From: Weissella koreensis KCTC 3621
Lineage (GTDB): Bacteria; Bacillota; Bacilli; Lactobacillales; Lactobacillaceae
DNA: 64,000 nt
Reading direction: 5' to 3'
NCBI RefSeq assembly: GCF_000277645.1
Contig: NZ_AKGG01000005.1
Location: 124,001-188,000 of the forward strand
This document shows, one piece after another, positions 54,826 to 64,000 of the stretch. Within the stretch, counting starts at the first letter, position 1, and each line of letters begins with the position of its first letter. The translations under genes were made by a program, and so were the position numbers. The notes under the pieces were generated by a model. It did not search any database and had not been told where the DNA came from. It was given only the letters and a program-made list of their open reading frames with translations.

Positions 54826-54936
54826 TTCCTGAAAAGTTTTTAGTAAATGTGGTTTAGGGTTATGGGTTAACATAATCTTTTCTGTAAAATAGATACATAA
54901 TAATGATTTAAATATCTTTGTTAAAAATACTATTTT

Positions 54937-54966
54937 AGGCACTCTTTTATTTGGGTGCCTTTTTTG
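54937..54966 (+). terminator. terminator after the XRE/ImmA-like pair
   Basis: AGGCAC pairs with GTGCCT around a 12-base loop, followed by six T. Confidence 0.8.
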
Positions 54967-54982
54967 GTAATTTAAGATATAA

Positions 54983-55026
54983 AAAATCCCAAATTACCAA
55001 AGATAACGGTGATAATTTGGGATTTT
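54983..55026 (-). terminator. terminator of tRNA-Arg (minus strand)
   Basis: AAAATCCCAAATTA pairs with TAATTTGGGATTTT over 14 bases. The A run at 54981-54986 gives a T tract on the minus strand. Confidence 0.85.
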
Positions 55027-55038
55027 AAATATTAGCTA

Positions 55039-55110
55039 TGCGCACCGGGGGAATCGAACCCTCATCTCAAGAACCGGAATCTCACGTGATATCCATTACA
55101 CTAGGCGCGC
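55039..55110 (-). tRNA. tRNA-Arg (anticodon CCG)
   Basis: On the minus strand the acceptor stem is GCGCGCC/GGTGCGC (one G-T). The T arm GAGGG-TTCGATT-CCCCC has a mismatch-tolerant stem. The anticodon loop TTCCGGT gives CCG, reading the rare CGG codon. Discriminator A, no encoded CCA. A minus-strand promoter TTGTAC-18-TATAAT lies just upstream. Confidence 0.88.
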
Positions 55111-55600
55111 TTAACAACTCGATAATTATATCATAAATTATTGAACAAGTACAAGTTAATGATTAATTAACAAGACCTGAATAGAAGGATGTTATCAACC
55201 TTTTTTAAATGTTGATATTTAAATTTAGTTTGTCTTTAAACCTTGTAAAGGTGATTTACAATGATTAAAAATTAAATAAATGGACTATTACATAACGAGC
55301 AGTAATAATAAAGCTACTAAGGGCTTGGAGTCATGTTAAATGTGAAGCCTTCACAAAGTTTGATTGAAATTAATAAGGACAAGTTCTCCGTAAATTGAAA
55401 AAGCAGACAGAATCAGCTAATGATGAACAATACAAATATGGTTAAATAGCCATTGGAAACGCTTGCATACAATACTGTTATATAAAAATTTCACAATCTC
55501 AAGAAATGATGCCTGATTTGATTTGCGAATTGATCGAAAATAGCGTAAAATAATAGTTGTAAAAAACGTTAACAAAAATATACTTGGAGGCTTCTTACAC
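55111..55600 (+). promoter_or_regulatory. gap upstream region with cre-like box and promoter
   Basis: This 490-base gene-free stretch holds the minus-strand tRNA-Arg promoter at its left end. A GGCTT/AAGCC hairpin lies near 55322-55350. A cre-like box TGGAAACGCTTGCA (55454-55467) fits 12 of 14 positions. A promoter TTGCGA (near 55525) with TAAAAT 17 bases on lies about 50 bases before the gap start. A 21-codon frame at 55333 has poor initiation signals and is not called. Confidence 0.55.
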
Positions 55601-56611
55601 ATGACTGTTAAAATTGGTATCAACGGTTTCGGCCGTATTGGACGTTTGGCATTCCGCCGTATCTTAGAATTAAAAGGTACAGCAGATGATATTGAAGTTG
55701 TTGCAATTAACGACTTGACTAACCCTGCAATGTTGGCTTACTTATTGAAGTATGACTCAACTCACGGAACTTTGAATGCTGAAGTTTCAGCAGACGAAAC
55801 TGGTATCATCGTTGATGGACGCCACATCACAGTTTACGCAGAACGTAATGCTGCAGACTTGAAGTGGGTTGCAAATGACGGTGTTGAAATCGTTTTGGAA
55901 TCAACTGGATTCTACACTTCAGCAGAAAAGTCACAAGCTCACTTGGATGCAGGTGCTAAGAAGGTTCTTATCTCAGCCCCAGCCGGTGATGTTCCTACTG
56001 TTGTTTATGGTGTTAACCAAGATGTTTTGAAAGCAGATGACACAATCGTTTCTGCAGGTTCATGTACTACACAATCTTTGGCACCATTGGCAAACGCTTT
56101 GAATGCTGAATTTGGAATCGAACTTGGTTTGATGACAACTGTTCACGCCTTTACTTCTACTCAAATGATTTTGGATGGACCTAAGGGTAAGAAGGCTCGT
56201 TCAAACCGTACAGCTTCAGTTAACACTATCCCTCACTCAACTGGTGCAGCCAAGGCTATCGGACTTGTTGTTCCTGAATTGAAGGGTAAGTTGGATGGAC
56301 ATGCACAACGTGTTGGTGTTGTTGACGGTTCTATCACTGAATTGACTACTGTTTTGTCAAAGACTGTTACTGTTGAAGAGATTAACGATGCTGTTAAGAA
56401 GTACGAGACTCCTTCATTCGGTTATAACGGAGACGAAATTGTTTCTTCAGACATCATTGGAGATACTCACGGTGCTGTCTTTGACCCAACTTTGACTAAG
56501 ATTATCACTGTTGGTGACAAGCAATTGGTTCAAACTGCTGCTTGGTATGACAATGAATACGGATTTACTTCAAACATGGTTCGTACTTTATTGCACTTGG
56601 CACAATTGTAA
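55601..56611 (+). CDS. gap: glyceraldehyde-3-phosphate dehydrogenase
   Basis: A 336-residue NAD-dependent enzyme of lower glycolysis. The Rossmann start [21 protein letters not shown], the active-site cysteine in [16 protein letters not shown] (about 150-165), the THAF-type loop [10 protein letters not shown] near 179-188 and the C-terminal [19 protein letters not shown] are present. The canonical SCTTNCLAP reads SCTTQSLAP; the N-to-Q change is unusual. Codon bias indicates strong expression. GGAGG precedes the ATG. A terminator at 56634-56671 separates it from pgk, which has its own -10. Confidence 0.97.
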   Translation: MTVKIGINGFGRIGRLAFRRILELKGTADDIEVVAINDLTNPAMLAYLLKYDSTHGTLNAEVSADETGIIVDGRHITVYAERNAADLKWVANDGVEIVLESTGFYTSAEKSQAHLDAGAKKVLISAPAGDVPTVVYGVNQDVLKADDTIVSAGSCTTQSLAPLANALNAEFGIELGLMTTVHAFTSTQMILDGPKGKKARSNRTASVNTIPHSTGAAKAIGLVVPELKGKLDGHAQRVGVVDGSITELTTVLSKTVTVEEINDAVKKYETPSFGYNGDEIVSSDIIGDTHGAVFDPTLTKIITVGDKQLVQTAAWYDNEYGFTSNMVRTLLHLAQL

Positions 56612-56633
56612 AATTAGGCTAATTTAAGCAAGA

Positions 56634-56671
56634 AAACAGGCGGTTGGAGGAATCTAAACGTCTGTTTTTTT
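56634..56671 (+). terminator. terminator between gap and pgk
   Basis: AAACAGGCG pairs with CGTCTGTTT around a 16-base loop, followed by a T run. Confidence 0.85.
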
Positions 56672-56756
56672 ATTGAAAATAGTGCATATTAATATTGGAA
56701 TTACGGTATAATAAACTAGTAATACTAAATTATAGAAAAAAGAGGATTTTTTGAAA

Positions 56757-57980
56757 ATGGCTAAATTAACAGTCGAAGATTTAGAATTAAAAGGTAAAAA
56801 AGTTTTGATGCGAGTTGACTTCAATGTTCCATTGAAGGAAGAAGACGGAGAAGTGGTTGTTTCTAATGACAACCGAATCGTTGCAGCTTTGCCAACTATT
56901 AAATATGTTTTGGAACAAGGCGGACGTGCCATTTTGTTCTCTCACTTGGCTCGAGTAAAGAGTGAAGAAGATAAAAAAGGTTTGTCAATGAAGCCAGTTG
57001 CACAAAAGTTGGCTGATTTATTGGGACAACCCGTTACTTTTGTACCTGCTACTGAAGGTGTTGAACTTGAAGAAGCAATTAACAATCTTGAAGATGGCCA
57101 AGTTTTGGTCTTTGAAAATACTCGTTTCGAAGATGTTGTTGATGGCGTTGAAGTTAAGCGCGAATCAAAGAATGATCCCGAATTGGGAAAGTACTGGGCT
57201 TCATTAGGTGACGTATTTGTTAACGACGCCTTTGGAACTGCCCATCGTTCACACGCTTCAAATGCTGGTATCGCAGCTAACATTGAACAAACTGCTGCTG
57301 GTTTCCTAATGGAAAAGGAAATTAAGTTCTTAGGTGGAGCTGTTGAAGAACCAGAACGTCCATTCGTTGCTATTATCGGAGGAGCTAAAGTTTCTGATAA
57401 AATTACAATTATCCAAAATCTTTTGAAGAAGGCTGATAAAGTTATTGTTGGTGGTGGAATGGCTTATACCTTTGACGCTGCTAATGGTAAGGCAATTGGG
57501 AATTCTTTGTTTGAAGAAGACAAGGTTGAATTAGCTAAGCAATTGATCGCTGAAGCTGGAGATAAGTTGGTATTGCCTGTGGATGCCATTGCGGCTGATG
57601 CATTTAATAATGATGCTGACACTTATACTGCTGGTGAAGAAGGTATTAAAGATGGCTACATGGGACTTGATATTGGTCCTAAGTCAATTGAACTTTTCAA
57701 GTCTGTCTTAGCTGATGCGAAGACTGTTGTATGGAATGGCCCAATGGGTGTCTTTGAAATGACTAACTTCGCTAGAGGAACTCTTGCAATCGGTGAAGAG
57801 TTGGTTGAAGTAACTGAAAATGGAGCTACAACTATTGTTGGTGGTGGAGATTCAACGGCTGCTGTTCAACAACTTGGGGTGGCTGATCGTTTGAGCCACA
57901 TCTCTACTGGTGGTGGTGCTTCATTGGAATACCTTGAAGGAAAGACATTACCTGGAATTGCTGCTATTTCAGAAAAGTAA
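56757..57980 (+). CDS. pgk: phosphoglycerate kinase
   Basis: A 407-residue enzyme producing ATP from 1,3-bisphosphoglycerate. [25 protein letters not shown], the SHLARVK segment near 61, the [10 protein letters not shown] loop near 158-167, GGAKVSDKI near 206-214, WNGPMGVFE near 324-332 and [11 protein letters not shown] near 361-371 are complete. I prefer the ATG at 56757 over a TTG six bases earlier because MAKLTVEDL is the family start. It is transcribed separately from gap in spite of adjacency. Confidence 0.97.
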   Translation: MAKLTVEDLELKGKKVLMRVDFNVPLKEEDGEVVVSNDNRIVAALPTIKYVLEQGGRAILFSHLARVKSEEDKKGLSMKPVAQKLADLLGQPVTFVPATEGVELEEAINNLEDGQVLVFENTRFEDVVDGVEVKRESKNDPELGKYWASLGDVFVNDAFGTAHRSHASNAGIAANIEQTAAGFLMEKEIKFLGGAVEEPERPFVAIIGGAKVSDKITIIQNLLKKADKVIVGGGMAYTFDAANGKAIGNSLFEEDKVELAKQLIAEAGDKLVLPVDAIAADAFNNDADTYTAGEEGIKDGYMGLDIGPKSIELFKSVLADAKTVVWNGPMGVFEMTNFARGTLAIGEELVEVTENGATTIVGGGDSTAAVQQLGVADRLSHISTGGGASLEYLEGKTLPGIAAISEK

Positions 57981-58006
57981 TCTTTTAATAAACATTAATA
58001 ATGATT

Positions 58007-58052
58007 AATCTGTGATGATTCAATTTTTTATTGAATTTTCATGGATTTTTTT
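58007..58052 (+). terminator. probable terminator after pgk
   Basis: AATC..TTCAAT pairs imperfectly with ATTGAA..GATT and is followed by seven T. Confidence 0.5.
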
Positions 58053-58080
58053 ATTTTGATGAATTTAAATTTATTGAAAT

Positions 58081-58120
58081 AAAAAAACTATATAAAAATC
58101 CCCAGCGCATGGATAGTTTT
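58081..58120 (-). terminator. terminator of the LysM gene (minus strand)
   Basis: AAAACTAT (58084-58091) pairs with ATAGTTTT (58113-58120); the flanking A run gives a T tract on the minus strand. Confidence 0.65.
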
Positions 58121-58156
58121 ACATAGTAGTTTGGTAGATTTAATTTCAATGAAATC

Positions 58157-58717
58157 TTATTGGACACGAATTGCTTCACCAGTTTTTAAACTGGTAACAT
58201 TAGGATTTAGATTCTGTAACTCACTAACACTTAGATTATTATTAACAGCGACTCGATACCATGTATCACCTTGGGTAACCACATAAGACTGTGAATCATC
58301 AGATGCAACTGTAGTTGTATCTAGTTCAGTGGTGCTGGTAGTATTATTAGGAACTTCAATAATTTGATCAATTTGGAGAGTTGCCCAATCGATGTTAGGA
58401 TTTAATTTTTTAAGTTTTTTAGAAGAAGTATTAAACTTAGTGGCAATTGTATCAATCGTCTCGCCAGCTTCAACGGTGTAAACTTTAGTTGTTGCTATTT
58501 TTGTAGATTTTTTTGTACTAGTTTTGTGACTTGAGGAACTTGAACTTGTTTTTTTAACCTTTTGGGTGATCTTGCTTGATGTCGCTGTTGCAGTTGGTTC
58601 ATGATGAAACAACTTATGTAGTCCTCGTGTAATGGTAAATGCTAGGAAAAAAGTAACAAGGAATATTACAATAGAAATGGCGATTCGCTTAAGTACTAGT
58701 TTAGTTTTTTTTGACAT
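58157..58717 (-). CDS. membrane-anchored protein with two LysM domains
   Basis: A 186-residue surface protein: basic N-terminus, one TM segment (about 11-32), a Ser/Thr/Lys-rich linker (about 40-77), then two LysM peptidoglycan-binding modules. The first is YTVEAGETIDTIATKFNTS onward (about 79-121), the second is YVVTQGDTWYRVAVNNNLS onward (about 143-186). There is no catalytic domain, so it may localise at the wall or act as a regulator or scaffold. The start is the ATG at 58717, about nine bases after AGTAGGG. It is the only gene on this strand here. Confidence 0.9.
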   Translation of the reverse strand: MSKKTKLVLKRIAISIVIFLVTFFLAFTITRGLHKLFHHEPTATATSSKITQKVKKTSSSSSSHKTSTKKSTKIATTKVYTVEAGETIDTIATKFNTSSKKLKKLNPNIDWATLQIDQIIEVPNNTTSTTELDTTTVASDDSQSYVVTQGDTWYRVAVNNNLSVSELQNLNPNVTSLKTGEAIRVQ

Positions 58718-58907
58718 AATCAATACCCTACTTAAATTATTTTAGATTTAATAGTATTAGTTTATCATTGAATGAAAGTAGATAGCATTAAATTATAAAG
58801 TCTTAAATCGAATTTAAAAACTTAGTTTATTTTATCGCTTTATTGACATTAGAAACTAGCGTATAATTAAAAAATAACAGACTAAAAAAGAAAATGAGGG
58901 AATCTCG

Positions 58908-59438
58908 ATGGCTGGTTCATTTACACCAACTTGGATGGTTGAAGCAATTTATCATTTAACACCAGTTGAATTAGAAGCGCATGGTATCAAAGCTATTTTG
59001 ACTGATTTAGATAATACTCTGATTGCTTGGAACAACCCAGATGGCACAGAACAACTTCATCAATGGCTGCAATTAATGGATCAGGCGGGTATTCCAGTTA
59101 TTATTGTATCTAACAATTCTGATGATCGAGTTGAACGAGTGGCTAAACCACTTGATCTCCTATTTGTTGGGAGGGCTTTAAAACCACTAACTAAAGGATT
59201 GAAGATGGCAATTAAAAAGCTTGATCTTACAACAAATGAGGTTGTGATGGTTGGCGATCAACTTTTGACGGATGTTTGGGCGGCTAATAATATGGGAATG
59301 CGCAGTATATTAGTTCAACCGCTGATTGAAACAGACCAATGGAACACTAAAATTAATCGTTTTTTGGAAAAAGGGGTTAAAAAGAAGATGTTAAAGCAAA
59401 ATCCAGATCTAAAATGGAGGAAAAATCTTGATAAGTGA
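58908..59438 (+). CDS. yqeG: YqeG-type HAD phosphatase
   Basis: A 176-residue HAD IIIA phosphatase (YqeG/PGP-like). Motif I is LTDLDNTLIAW (about 31-41) with both aspartates, motif II is IIVSNNS near 65, and motif III is MVGDQLLTDVWAANNMG (about 115-131). The physiological substrate is not established. GAGGG is upstream of the ATG. It heads the conserved yqeG-yqeH-yhbY-nadD-yqeK-rsfS-yqeM cluster, and its end overlaps the yqeH start. Confidence 0.93.
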   Translation: MAGSFTPTWMVEAIYHLTPVELEAHGIKAILTDLDNTLIAWNNPDGTEQLHQWLQLMDQAGIPVIIVSNNSDDRVERVAKPLDLLFVGRALKPLTKGLKMAIKKLDLTTNEVVMVGDQLLTDVWAANNMGMRSILVQPLIETDQWNTKINRFLEKGVKKKMLKQNPDLKWRKNLDK

Positions 59439-60570
59439 AACTGAAGTACAAAATTATTTAAGCGAAGGCCTTAGGTGTATTGGTTGTGGGGCTGAAATTC
59501 AAACCGATAGGCCAGGGGAAGTTGGATATACTCCCATGTCTGCGCTAAAAAAAGGGTTTGAAAACGGGGAAGTGCTATGCCAGCGTTGTTTCCGGTTAAG
59601 ACATTATAATGAAATTCAACCGGTTGATTTAACGGATGATGATTTCCGTCGTCTTTTGGATCAAATTTCAACGACAGATTCCTTGGTCGTTTATGTGATG
59701 GATGTCTTTGATTTTAGTGGATCACTTATTCCTGGTCTACATCGTTTCGTTGGAAGCAATCCTGTTTTGCTTGTGGGAAATAAAGTTGATATCTTACCCC
59801 ATGCCTTAAGACGAGCAAAAATCAAAGAATGGATGCGTCAACAAGCTAACCGAGCTGGTTTGCGCCCCATTGATATTGCTTTAACTTCTGGTAAAAATGG
59901 TGATGATGTACCTGCATTATTAGATATGATCGAAAAATATCGAGCTGGACGTTCAGTCTATGTAGTAGGGGTCACTAATGTTGGTAAGTCAACTTTGATT
60001 AATCAAATCATTAAGGATGTTACTGGTGAAAAGAATGATGTTATCACTACATCACGTTTCCCAGGAACTACATTAGATCGAATTGAGATTTCATTGGATG
60101 ATCAATCAAATATTATTGATACTCCTGGAATTATTCATCCAGATCAAATGGCTCATTATCTTACACCTCAAGATTTAAAATATGTTTCACCCCAAAAGGA
60201 ATTAAAACCAAGAACATATCAATTGAATGCCGAACAAACACTCTTTATGGGAGCAATGGCCCGATTTGATTTTATTCAGGGACCCAAATCTGGAATTACG
60301 GCATATTTTGAAAATAATTTACCGATTCATCGGACCAAATTAGATAATGCAGATCAATTTTATGTTAAGCACGCGGGTGTATTATTGACACCACCTGAAA
60401 AAGTGAATTTAGAAGATCTACCACCATTGAAAAGACATGAATTTAAAACAACTGAAAAGACTGATATTGTGATTGATGGATTGGGCTGGGTTACAGTACC
60501 GGGTCAAGTTGTTGTTGCAGCTTGGGCACCAAAAGGAGTTTCAGTTTTGACACGAAAGGCTATGATATAA
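59428..60570 (+). CDS. yqeH: ribosome biogenesis GTPase YqeH
   Basis: A 380-residue circularly permuted GTPase needed for 30S assembly. The N-terminal zinc finger has CIGCG near 17-21 and CQRCFRLRHYNE near 51-62. G motifs occur in permuted order: NKVDILP near 112 (G4), SGKNGDD near 150 (G5), GVTNVGKSTLIN near 182-193 (G1) and DTPGI near 230 (G3). A C-terminal RNA-binding region follows. The TTG start has GGAGG seven bases upstream and overlaps yqeG by 11 bases. Confidence 0.95.
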   Translation: MISETEVQNYLSEGLRCIGCGAEIQTDRPGEVGYTPMSALKKGFENGEVLCQRCFRLRHYNEIQPVDLTDDDFRRLLDQISTTDSLVVYVMDVFDFSGSLIPGLHRFVGSNPVLLVGNKVDILPHALRRAKIKEWMRQQANRAGLRPIDIALTSGKNGDDVPALLDMIEKYRAGRSVYVVGVTNVGKSTLINQIIKDVTGEKNDVITTSRFPGTTLDRIEISLDDQSNIIDTPGIIHPDQMAHYLTPQDLKYVSPQKELKPRTYQLNAEQTLFMGAMARFDFIQGPKSGITAYFENNLPIHRTKLDNADQFYVKHAGVLLTPPEKVNLEDLPPLKRHEFKTTEKTDIVIDGLGWVTVPGQVVVAAWAPKGVSVLTRKAMI

Positions 60571-60572
60571 AA

Positions 60573-60887
60573 ATGATTGAATTACGCGGAAAGCAAAAAC
60601 GTTATTTAAGAGCTTCAGCTCATTCTATGAATCCCCTCTTTAGTGTTGGGAAACAAGGATTAACGGAAAATTGGTTGGAACAATTAGGTTCAGCCATGGA
60701 AAAACGCGAATTATTTAAAGTTAATATTTTGAATAATTCTGATGTAACAGTTGATGAAGTTAAGGAATTTATTGAATCAAATTCTTCAATTCAAGTTGTC
60801 CAAACCATTGGGCACACTTTAGTTTTGTTTGATCAAGCACGTGATCCAAAGTATCGTAACTACTCAATTGCAGTACAAAAGATATAA
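60573..60887 (+). CDS. yhbY: YhbY-type CRM RNA-binding protein
   Basis: A 104-residue single CRM-domain protein associated with pre-50S particles. MIELRGKQKRYLRASAHSM, the GKQGLTENW loop (about 27-35) and the C-terminal strand VQTIGHTLVLFDQA (about 80-93) are typical. The ATG at 60573 lies two bases past the yqeH stop; an upstream in-frame extension would overlap yqeH and is not family-like. Translation is probably coupled. Confidence 0.94.
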   Translation: MIELRGKQKRYLRASAHSMNPLFSVGKQGLTENWLEQLGSAMEKRELFKVNILNNSDVTVDEVKEFIESNSSIQVVQTIGHTLVLFDQARDPKYRNYSIAVQKI

Positions 60888-60914
60888 GCTATAGTAAATC
60901 AAAAGGGGGATCTT

Positions 60915-61553
60915 ATGATTAAAACAGTGAATACTTTAGCTCCAAAAACACAAGTAGCTACTGAATTAGATCAAGAGCGACACCGTGTTGGTATTATCGG
61001 TGGTACGTTTAATCCTCCACACCTGGGGCATCTTATTATTGCTGAACAGGTAGCCTCTGATTTACAGCTTGAGCAAGTTTATTTTATGCCAAATTCAACA
61101 CCGCCACATGTGGATCCCAAAATGGCCATCGATGCATCTGATCGTGCCCAAATGGTCAAAGCAGCAATTTATGGTAATCAACATTTTAAGTTGGAACAGG
61201 CAGAGGTTAACCGTGGTGGAATTAGCTATTCTTATGACACTATGCGTTATTTAAATGAAATTCATCCAAATTATGATTATTACTTTATAATTGGTGGCGA
61301 TGAGGTTGCTTACCTTAAAACTTGGTATAGAATTGAAGAATTAAGCCAAATGGTGCAATTTGTTGGGGTTAATCGTCCAGGACAAGAACATCCAGTGACT
61401 GATTATCCAGTTGAATTTGTAACTGTTTCTAATCTTGATATTAGCTCTACTAAAATTCGGCAAAGAATTAAAGAAAAACAAAGTGTTCGTTATTTAGTAC
61501 CAGATTTAGTGGCGGCTTATATTGTAGAGAAGGGGCTGTATCAAAATGAATAA
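60915..61553 (+). CDS. nadD: nicotinate-nucleotide adenylyltransferase
   Basis: A 212-residue enzyme that makes nicotinic-acid adenine dinucleotide in NAD synthesis. After about 25 extra N-terminal residues, the nucleotidyl-transferase signature [21 protein letters not shown] (about 26-46) starts. [14 protein letters not shown] near 172-185 carries the second ATP-binding motif (SSTxIR). AAGGGGGA precedes the ATG. The end overlaps the yqeK start by eight bases. Confidence 0.95.
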   Translation: MIKTVNTLAPKTQVATELDQERHRVGIIGGTFNPPHLGHLIIAEQVASDLQLEQVYFMPNSTPPHVDPKMAIDASDRAQMVKAAIYGNQHFKLEQAEVNRGGISYSYDTMRYLNEIHPNYDYYFIIGGDEVAYLKTWYRIEELSQMVQFVGVNRPGQEHPVTDYPVEFVTVSNLDISSTKIRQRIKEKQSVRYLVPDLVAAYIVEKGLYQNE

Positions 61554-62139
61554 CTTAGAGTATCAAAAACGTTATTATCCTGGGACTCGTTTAGAATTAC
61601 TATCAACCGTACGAGCTGCTTTATCAGATTATCGATATCAACATGTATTACGAGTTGAAACGATGGCCTTGAAGTTAGCGGAAAAATGGCAAGTCGAAGC
61701 TGAAATTGTTTCGATAGCTGCATTGATACATGATTATACAAAAGAACGTTCCGATGAAGATTTTATCGAAGCTATAAAAGAATATCATCTATCCACTAGC
61801 TTATTACCTTGGGGAAATAATATTTGGCATGGAGTTGTTGGAGCAGAAATGATTCGAAGTGAATTAGGAATTAATGATTCGATTATTTTAGATGCAGTCC
61901 GCCAACATACTACGGGGGCTGAAGAAATGACGCTCGTGTCACAAATTATTTTTATGGCTGATTATATTGAAAGTGCCAGAGACTTCCCCGGGGTTGATGA
62001 AGTAAGAGCTTTAGCATTTGAAGACTTAGCTGCTAGTGTTGGTTGGCAAGCCCAACATACATTAGAATATTTAATTAAAAATAAACAGAGGGTCTTCCCT
62101 TTGTCACTATTGACCTATAATACATGGTCAACCAAATAA
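61546..62139 (+). CDS. yqeK: YqeK HD-domain Ap4A hydrolase
   Basis: A 197-residue HD-superfamily protein; characterised members symmetrically hydrolyse diadenosine tetraphosphate. The metal motifs are [11 protein letters not shown] near 32-42, [10 protein letters not shown] near 57-66 and [10 protein letters not shown] near 88-97, with a later [10 protein letters not shown] near 134-143. It overlaps nadD and precedes rsfS by 19 bases, the usual cluster order. Confidence 0.94.
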   Translation: MNNLEYQKRYYPGTRLELLSTVRAALSDYRYQHVLRVETMALKLAEKWQVEAEIVSIAALIHDYTKERSDEDFIEAIKEYHLSTSLLPWGNNIWHGVVGAEMIRSELGINDSIILDAVRQHTTGAEEMTLVSQIIFMADYIESARDFPGVDEVRALAFEDLAASVGWQAQHTLEYLIKNKQRVFPLSLLTYNTWSTK

Positions 62140-62158
62140 GAATGGAAAATAAATAATT

Positions 62159-62536
62159 ATGATTGAAACCACAATGATGAAAATGTTAGAAGTAGCTGTA
62201 AAAGCTGGAGACCAAAAGCGGGCTGAAGATTTAGTGGCCTTGGACATACATGAAACTTCAATCTTTACTGATGTAATGTTGATTATGGATGCTCCATCAA
62301 ATCGTCAAGTCTTGGCGATTGCTCAAGAAATTATGGATCAAATGAAAGAAGCTGGATTTGAAGTTCATCAACATGAAGGTCGTGATTCTGGGGAATGGGT
62401 TGTTCTTGATTTCGGTGATTTAACCGTTCATGTTTTCAAACAAGAAATACGTCATTTTTATGGATTGGAACAACTTTGGTCTGAACAAGGTGAAGAGATT
62501 GATATCACAGACTGGATCATTGAGGAAGACTTTTAA
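62159..62536 (+). CDS. rsfS: ribosomal silencing factor RsfS
   Basis: A 125-residue factor that binds L14 on the 50S subunit and blocks 70S formation under starvation. DIHETSIFTDVMLIMDAPSNRQV (about 28-50), the EGRDSGEWVVLDFGDLTVHVF block (about 73-93) and YGLEQLW near 101 are diagnostic. It overlaps the yqeM start codon by one base (TAATG). Confidence 0.96.
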   Translation: MIETTMMKMLEVAVKAGDQKRAEDLVALDIHETSIFTDVMLIMDAPSNRQVLAIAQEIMDQMKEAGFEVHQHEGRDSGEWVVLDFGDLTVHVFKQEIRHFYGLEQLWSEQGEEIDITDWIIEEDF

Positions 62537-63288
62537 TGGAAAATTATCAAACCTTTGCAAAGTTATATGATGAATTATTTGATGATGAAGCTTATGATGA
62601 CTGGTTTCAGTATGCACAAAAAAATATTCAAAATCCGCAAGGTAAGATTTTAGAACTAGCTGGTGGTGCTGGGCGCTTAGCAATTCGCTTAATAAAAGCT
62701 GGCCATGATGTGACGGTTTTTGATTTATCCACTGAAATGTTATCTTTAGCTCAGGAAAATGCGCAAGCGGCTGAAGTGGATTTACCCTTGATTCAAGGGG
62801 ATATGCGAGAATGGTCTGATTATCCAAATCATTTTCAAACGATTACTTCATTTGCTGACTCATTTAATTATCTTGGTAGTTTAGCAGAAACTAAAATGGC
62901 ATTTGAACAAGTAGCTAACCATTTAGAAAACGGTGGACAGTTCTTATTTGATGTCATTTCACCATATCAAACCGATGAATATTATCCAGGATATATGTAT
63001 AATTTTCATGATGATGAAACGGCTTTTCTTTGGAATTCATATGGTGTTGAAGGTGAAGAACATACGGTGGAGCACGAATTAATTTTCTTTGTATATGATG
63101 AGAAAATTGACGGATATAAGCAATTAACAGAAATTCATACGGAAAAAACTTATGAATTGAAAAAATATATTCAAGCCCTGGAACAAGCGGGATTTGAAAA
63201 TATTAAAGTTACTGGTGATTTTGGTCGTCAAACAAAGCCTGATGAAAAAACACCACGTTGGTTTTTTAGTGCAAATAAGAAAGGATAG
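62536..63288 (+). CDS. yqeM: class I SAM-dependent methyltransferase YqeM
   Basis: A 250-residue methyltransferase of unknown substrate that accompanies this cluster in Firmicutes. Motif I is ILELAGGAGRLAIRL (about 39-53), the acidic end of strand 2 is VTVFDLSTEML near 60-70, and the post-I region IQGDMREW is near 87-94. It has the YDELFDDEAYDDW N-terminal block typical of the family. TmcAL follows three bases later. Confidence 0.92.
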   Translation: MENYQTFAKLYDELFDDEAYDDWFQYAQKNIQNPQGKILELAGGAGRLAIRLIKAGHDVTVFDLSTEMLSLAQENAQAAEVDLPLIQGDMREWSDYPNHFQTITSFADSFNYLGSLAETKMAFEQVANHLENGGQFLFDVISPYQTDEYYPGYMYNFHDDETAFLWNSYGVEGEEHTVEHELIFFVYDEKIDGYKQLTEIHTEKTYELKKYIQALEQAGFENIKVTGDFGRQTKPDEKTPRWFFSANKKG

Positions 63289-63291
63289 CCG

Positions 63292-64000
63292 ATGCGAGCA
63301 GTTGGATTAATTACCGAATATAATCCTTTTCATGCTGGTCATGAATACCACCTCGAACAAGCAAAGGCGATGAGTGGGGCTGAAACAGCAATTGCTGTAA
63401 TGAGTGGAAATTTTGTACAGCGCGGGGTTCCTGCGATGTATGATAAATGGAAACGAGCGCAGGCGGCGGTTCAAAATGGAGTGGATTTGGTTATTGAATT
63501 GCCGGTGGCTTTTTCAATTCAACCAGGTCCTTTTTTTGCTAAAGGTGCAGTTCAAATCTTGTTAGCTGCAGGAGTTGACACAATTGTTTTTGGAGCAGAG
63601 CACGCTCAATGGGATTTTATGAAATTAGCGCGAACAGTTCGGGATGTAACTACTCATTCTGATGAATTTCACAATTATCAGACAACTTATGCAAGTAATT
63701 TTAATACAGTTTTAATGGATAAGTTAGGCGTCACGATCAATGAACCTAATGATTTATTGGGATTAAGTTATGCATTAGCAGTGCTTGAATTGGACGCGCA
63801 AGATCAGGTTGCCTTGATGCCATTACAGCGTCAGGGGAGTGGATATCATGCTACACAAATTTCTGACGAAGACTTTGCGAGTGCCTCAGGAATTCGACAT
63901 GTTTTAAAGAATGGGTTACCCAAAGAAAAATTAAGCCAACAATTGCCGACGGGCACGCAACAATTACTAATGGAGGCACCATTTTTAGATTATGAACCAA
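63292..64000 (+). CDS. tmcAL: tRNA(Met) cytidine acetate ligase, 5' part
   Basis: Cut by the window end; 236 codons are visible. MRAVGLITEYNPFHAGHEYHL matches the nucleotidyltransferase-like start of TmcAL (YlbM), which uses acetate and ATP to make N4-acetylcytidine at the wobble base of elongator tRNA-Met. MSGNFVQRGVPAMYDKW (about 41-57), IELPVAFSIQP near 70 and the GSGYHA region near 183 continue the family pattern. The start lies three bases past yqeM, with AAAGGA inside that gene, so it belongs to the same operon. Confidence 0.94.
   Translation, partial: MRAVGLITEYNPFHAGHEYHLEQAKAMSGAETAIAVMSGNFVQRGVPAMYDKWKRAQAAVQNGVDLVIELPVAFSIQPGPFFAKGAVQILLAAGVDTIVFGAEHAQWDFMKLARTVRDVTTHSDEFHNYQTTYASNFNTVLMDKLGVTINEPNDLLGLSYALAVLELDAQDQVALMPLQRQGSGYHATQISDEDFASASGIRHVLKNGLPKEKLSQQLPTGTQQLLMEAPFLDYEP

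Noticed and set aside
55333..55398. 21-codon frame upstream of gap
   Set aside because: The Shine-Dalgarno-like GGAG is only two bases from the ATG, and nothing supports translation. It is mentioned only as part of the gap upstream region.
62420..62827. 135-codon minus-strand frame across rsfS/yqeM
   Set aside because: It lies wholly antisense to two well-recognised genes; the composition is that expected of an antisense reading.

Overview
The window looks like a low-GC chromosomal segment of a lactic acid bacterium (Lactobacillales). The Weissella/Leuconostoc branch of Lactobacillaceae is my best guess; this rests on gene content and protein style, not on a database match. Supporting signs are the strong A+T bias, Firmicutes-type AGGAGG ribosome binding sites with some TTG and GTG starts, HPr kinase plus HPr/EI, CcpA-type cre sites, PotABCD, RNase Y, and the yqeG-yqeH-yhbY-nadD-yqeK-rsfS-yqeM-tmcAL ribosome and NAD cluster. 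I saw no insertion sequence, CRISPR array, rRNA operon or intact prophage.

Layout. 0-11.5 kb: end of a cold-shock gene; a P2-type cation ATPase behind a yybP-ykoY (Mn2+) riboswitch; a small unknown gene coupled to tex; tRNA-Leu; two odd proteins resembling cut-down P-type ATPases, flanking tRNA-Ser and tRNA-fMet; then rny. 11.7-24.6 kb is more accessory: a MecA-like class B PBP, tmRNA, four GNAT acetyltransferases, a Nudix hydrolase, a guanidinium-type SMR exporter behind a riboswitch-like leader, a MarR/paiA pair, a purine riboswitch with a short upstream ORF before pbuX, an AI-2E family permease, cytosine deaminase, and an orphan response regulator with a degenerate receiver. 24.7-35.4 kb is mostly housekeeping: galM, pgi, popT (DUF368), efp, yqhY, nusB, the L20 leader with infC-rpmI-rplT, a small A24 peptidase, rpsL-rpsG and fusA.

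35.6-53.6 kb: potABCD, a 30-residue membrane peptide, a cyclophilin, a universal stress protein, a 14-TM MFS pump, a strongly promoted structured RNA of unknown family, yvlD-hprK-gpsA-galU-trxB, ptsHI, tpiA, eno and an EndA-type nuclease. 53.6-64 kb: a divergent switch (small membrane protein, XRE regulator, IrrE/ImmA-like protein), tRNA-Arg, gap, pgk, a LysM protein and the yqeG-tmcAL cluster, cut by the window end.

How the genes work together. pgi, tpiA, gap, pgk, eno, ptsHI, hprK, galM and galU form sugar uptake and central carbon metabolism. Candidate cre boxes lie before galM, gpsA, ptsH and gap. TpiA with GpsA can supply glycerol-3-phosphate for lipids. Tex, RNase Y, NusB, Efp, IF3, L35, L20, S12, S7, EF-G, YqeH, YhbY and RsfS serve RNA turnover and ribosome function. 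The points most worth following up are the unknown RNA at 42.65-42.88 kb, the divergent XRE/metallopeptidase-like switch with its small membrane protein, the L20 protein with a HeH-like tail, the paired P-type-ATPase-like proteins, and the infC gene with an apparent AUA start.
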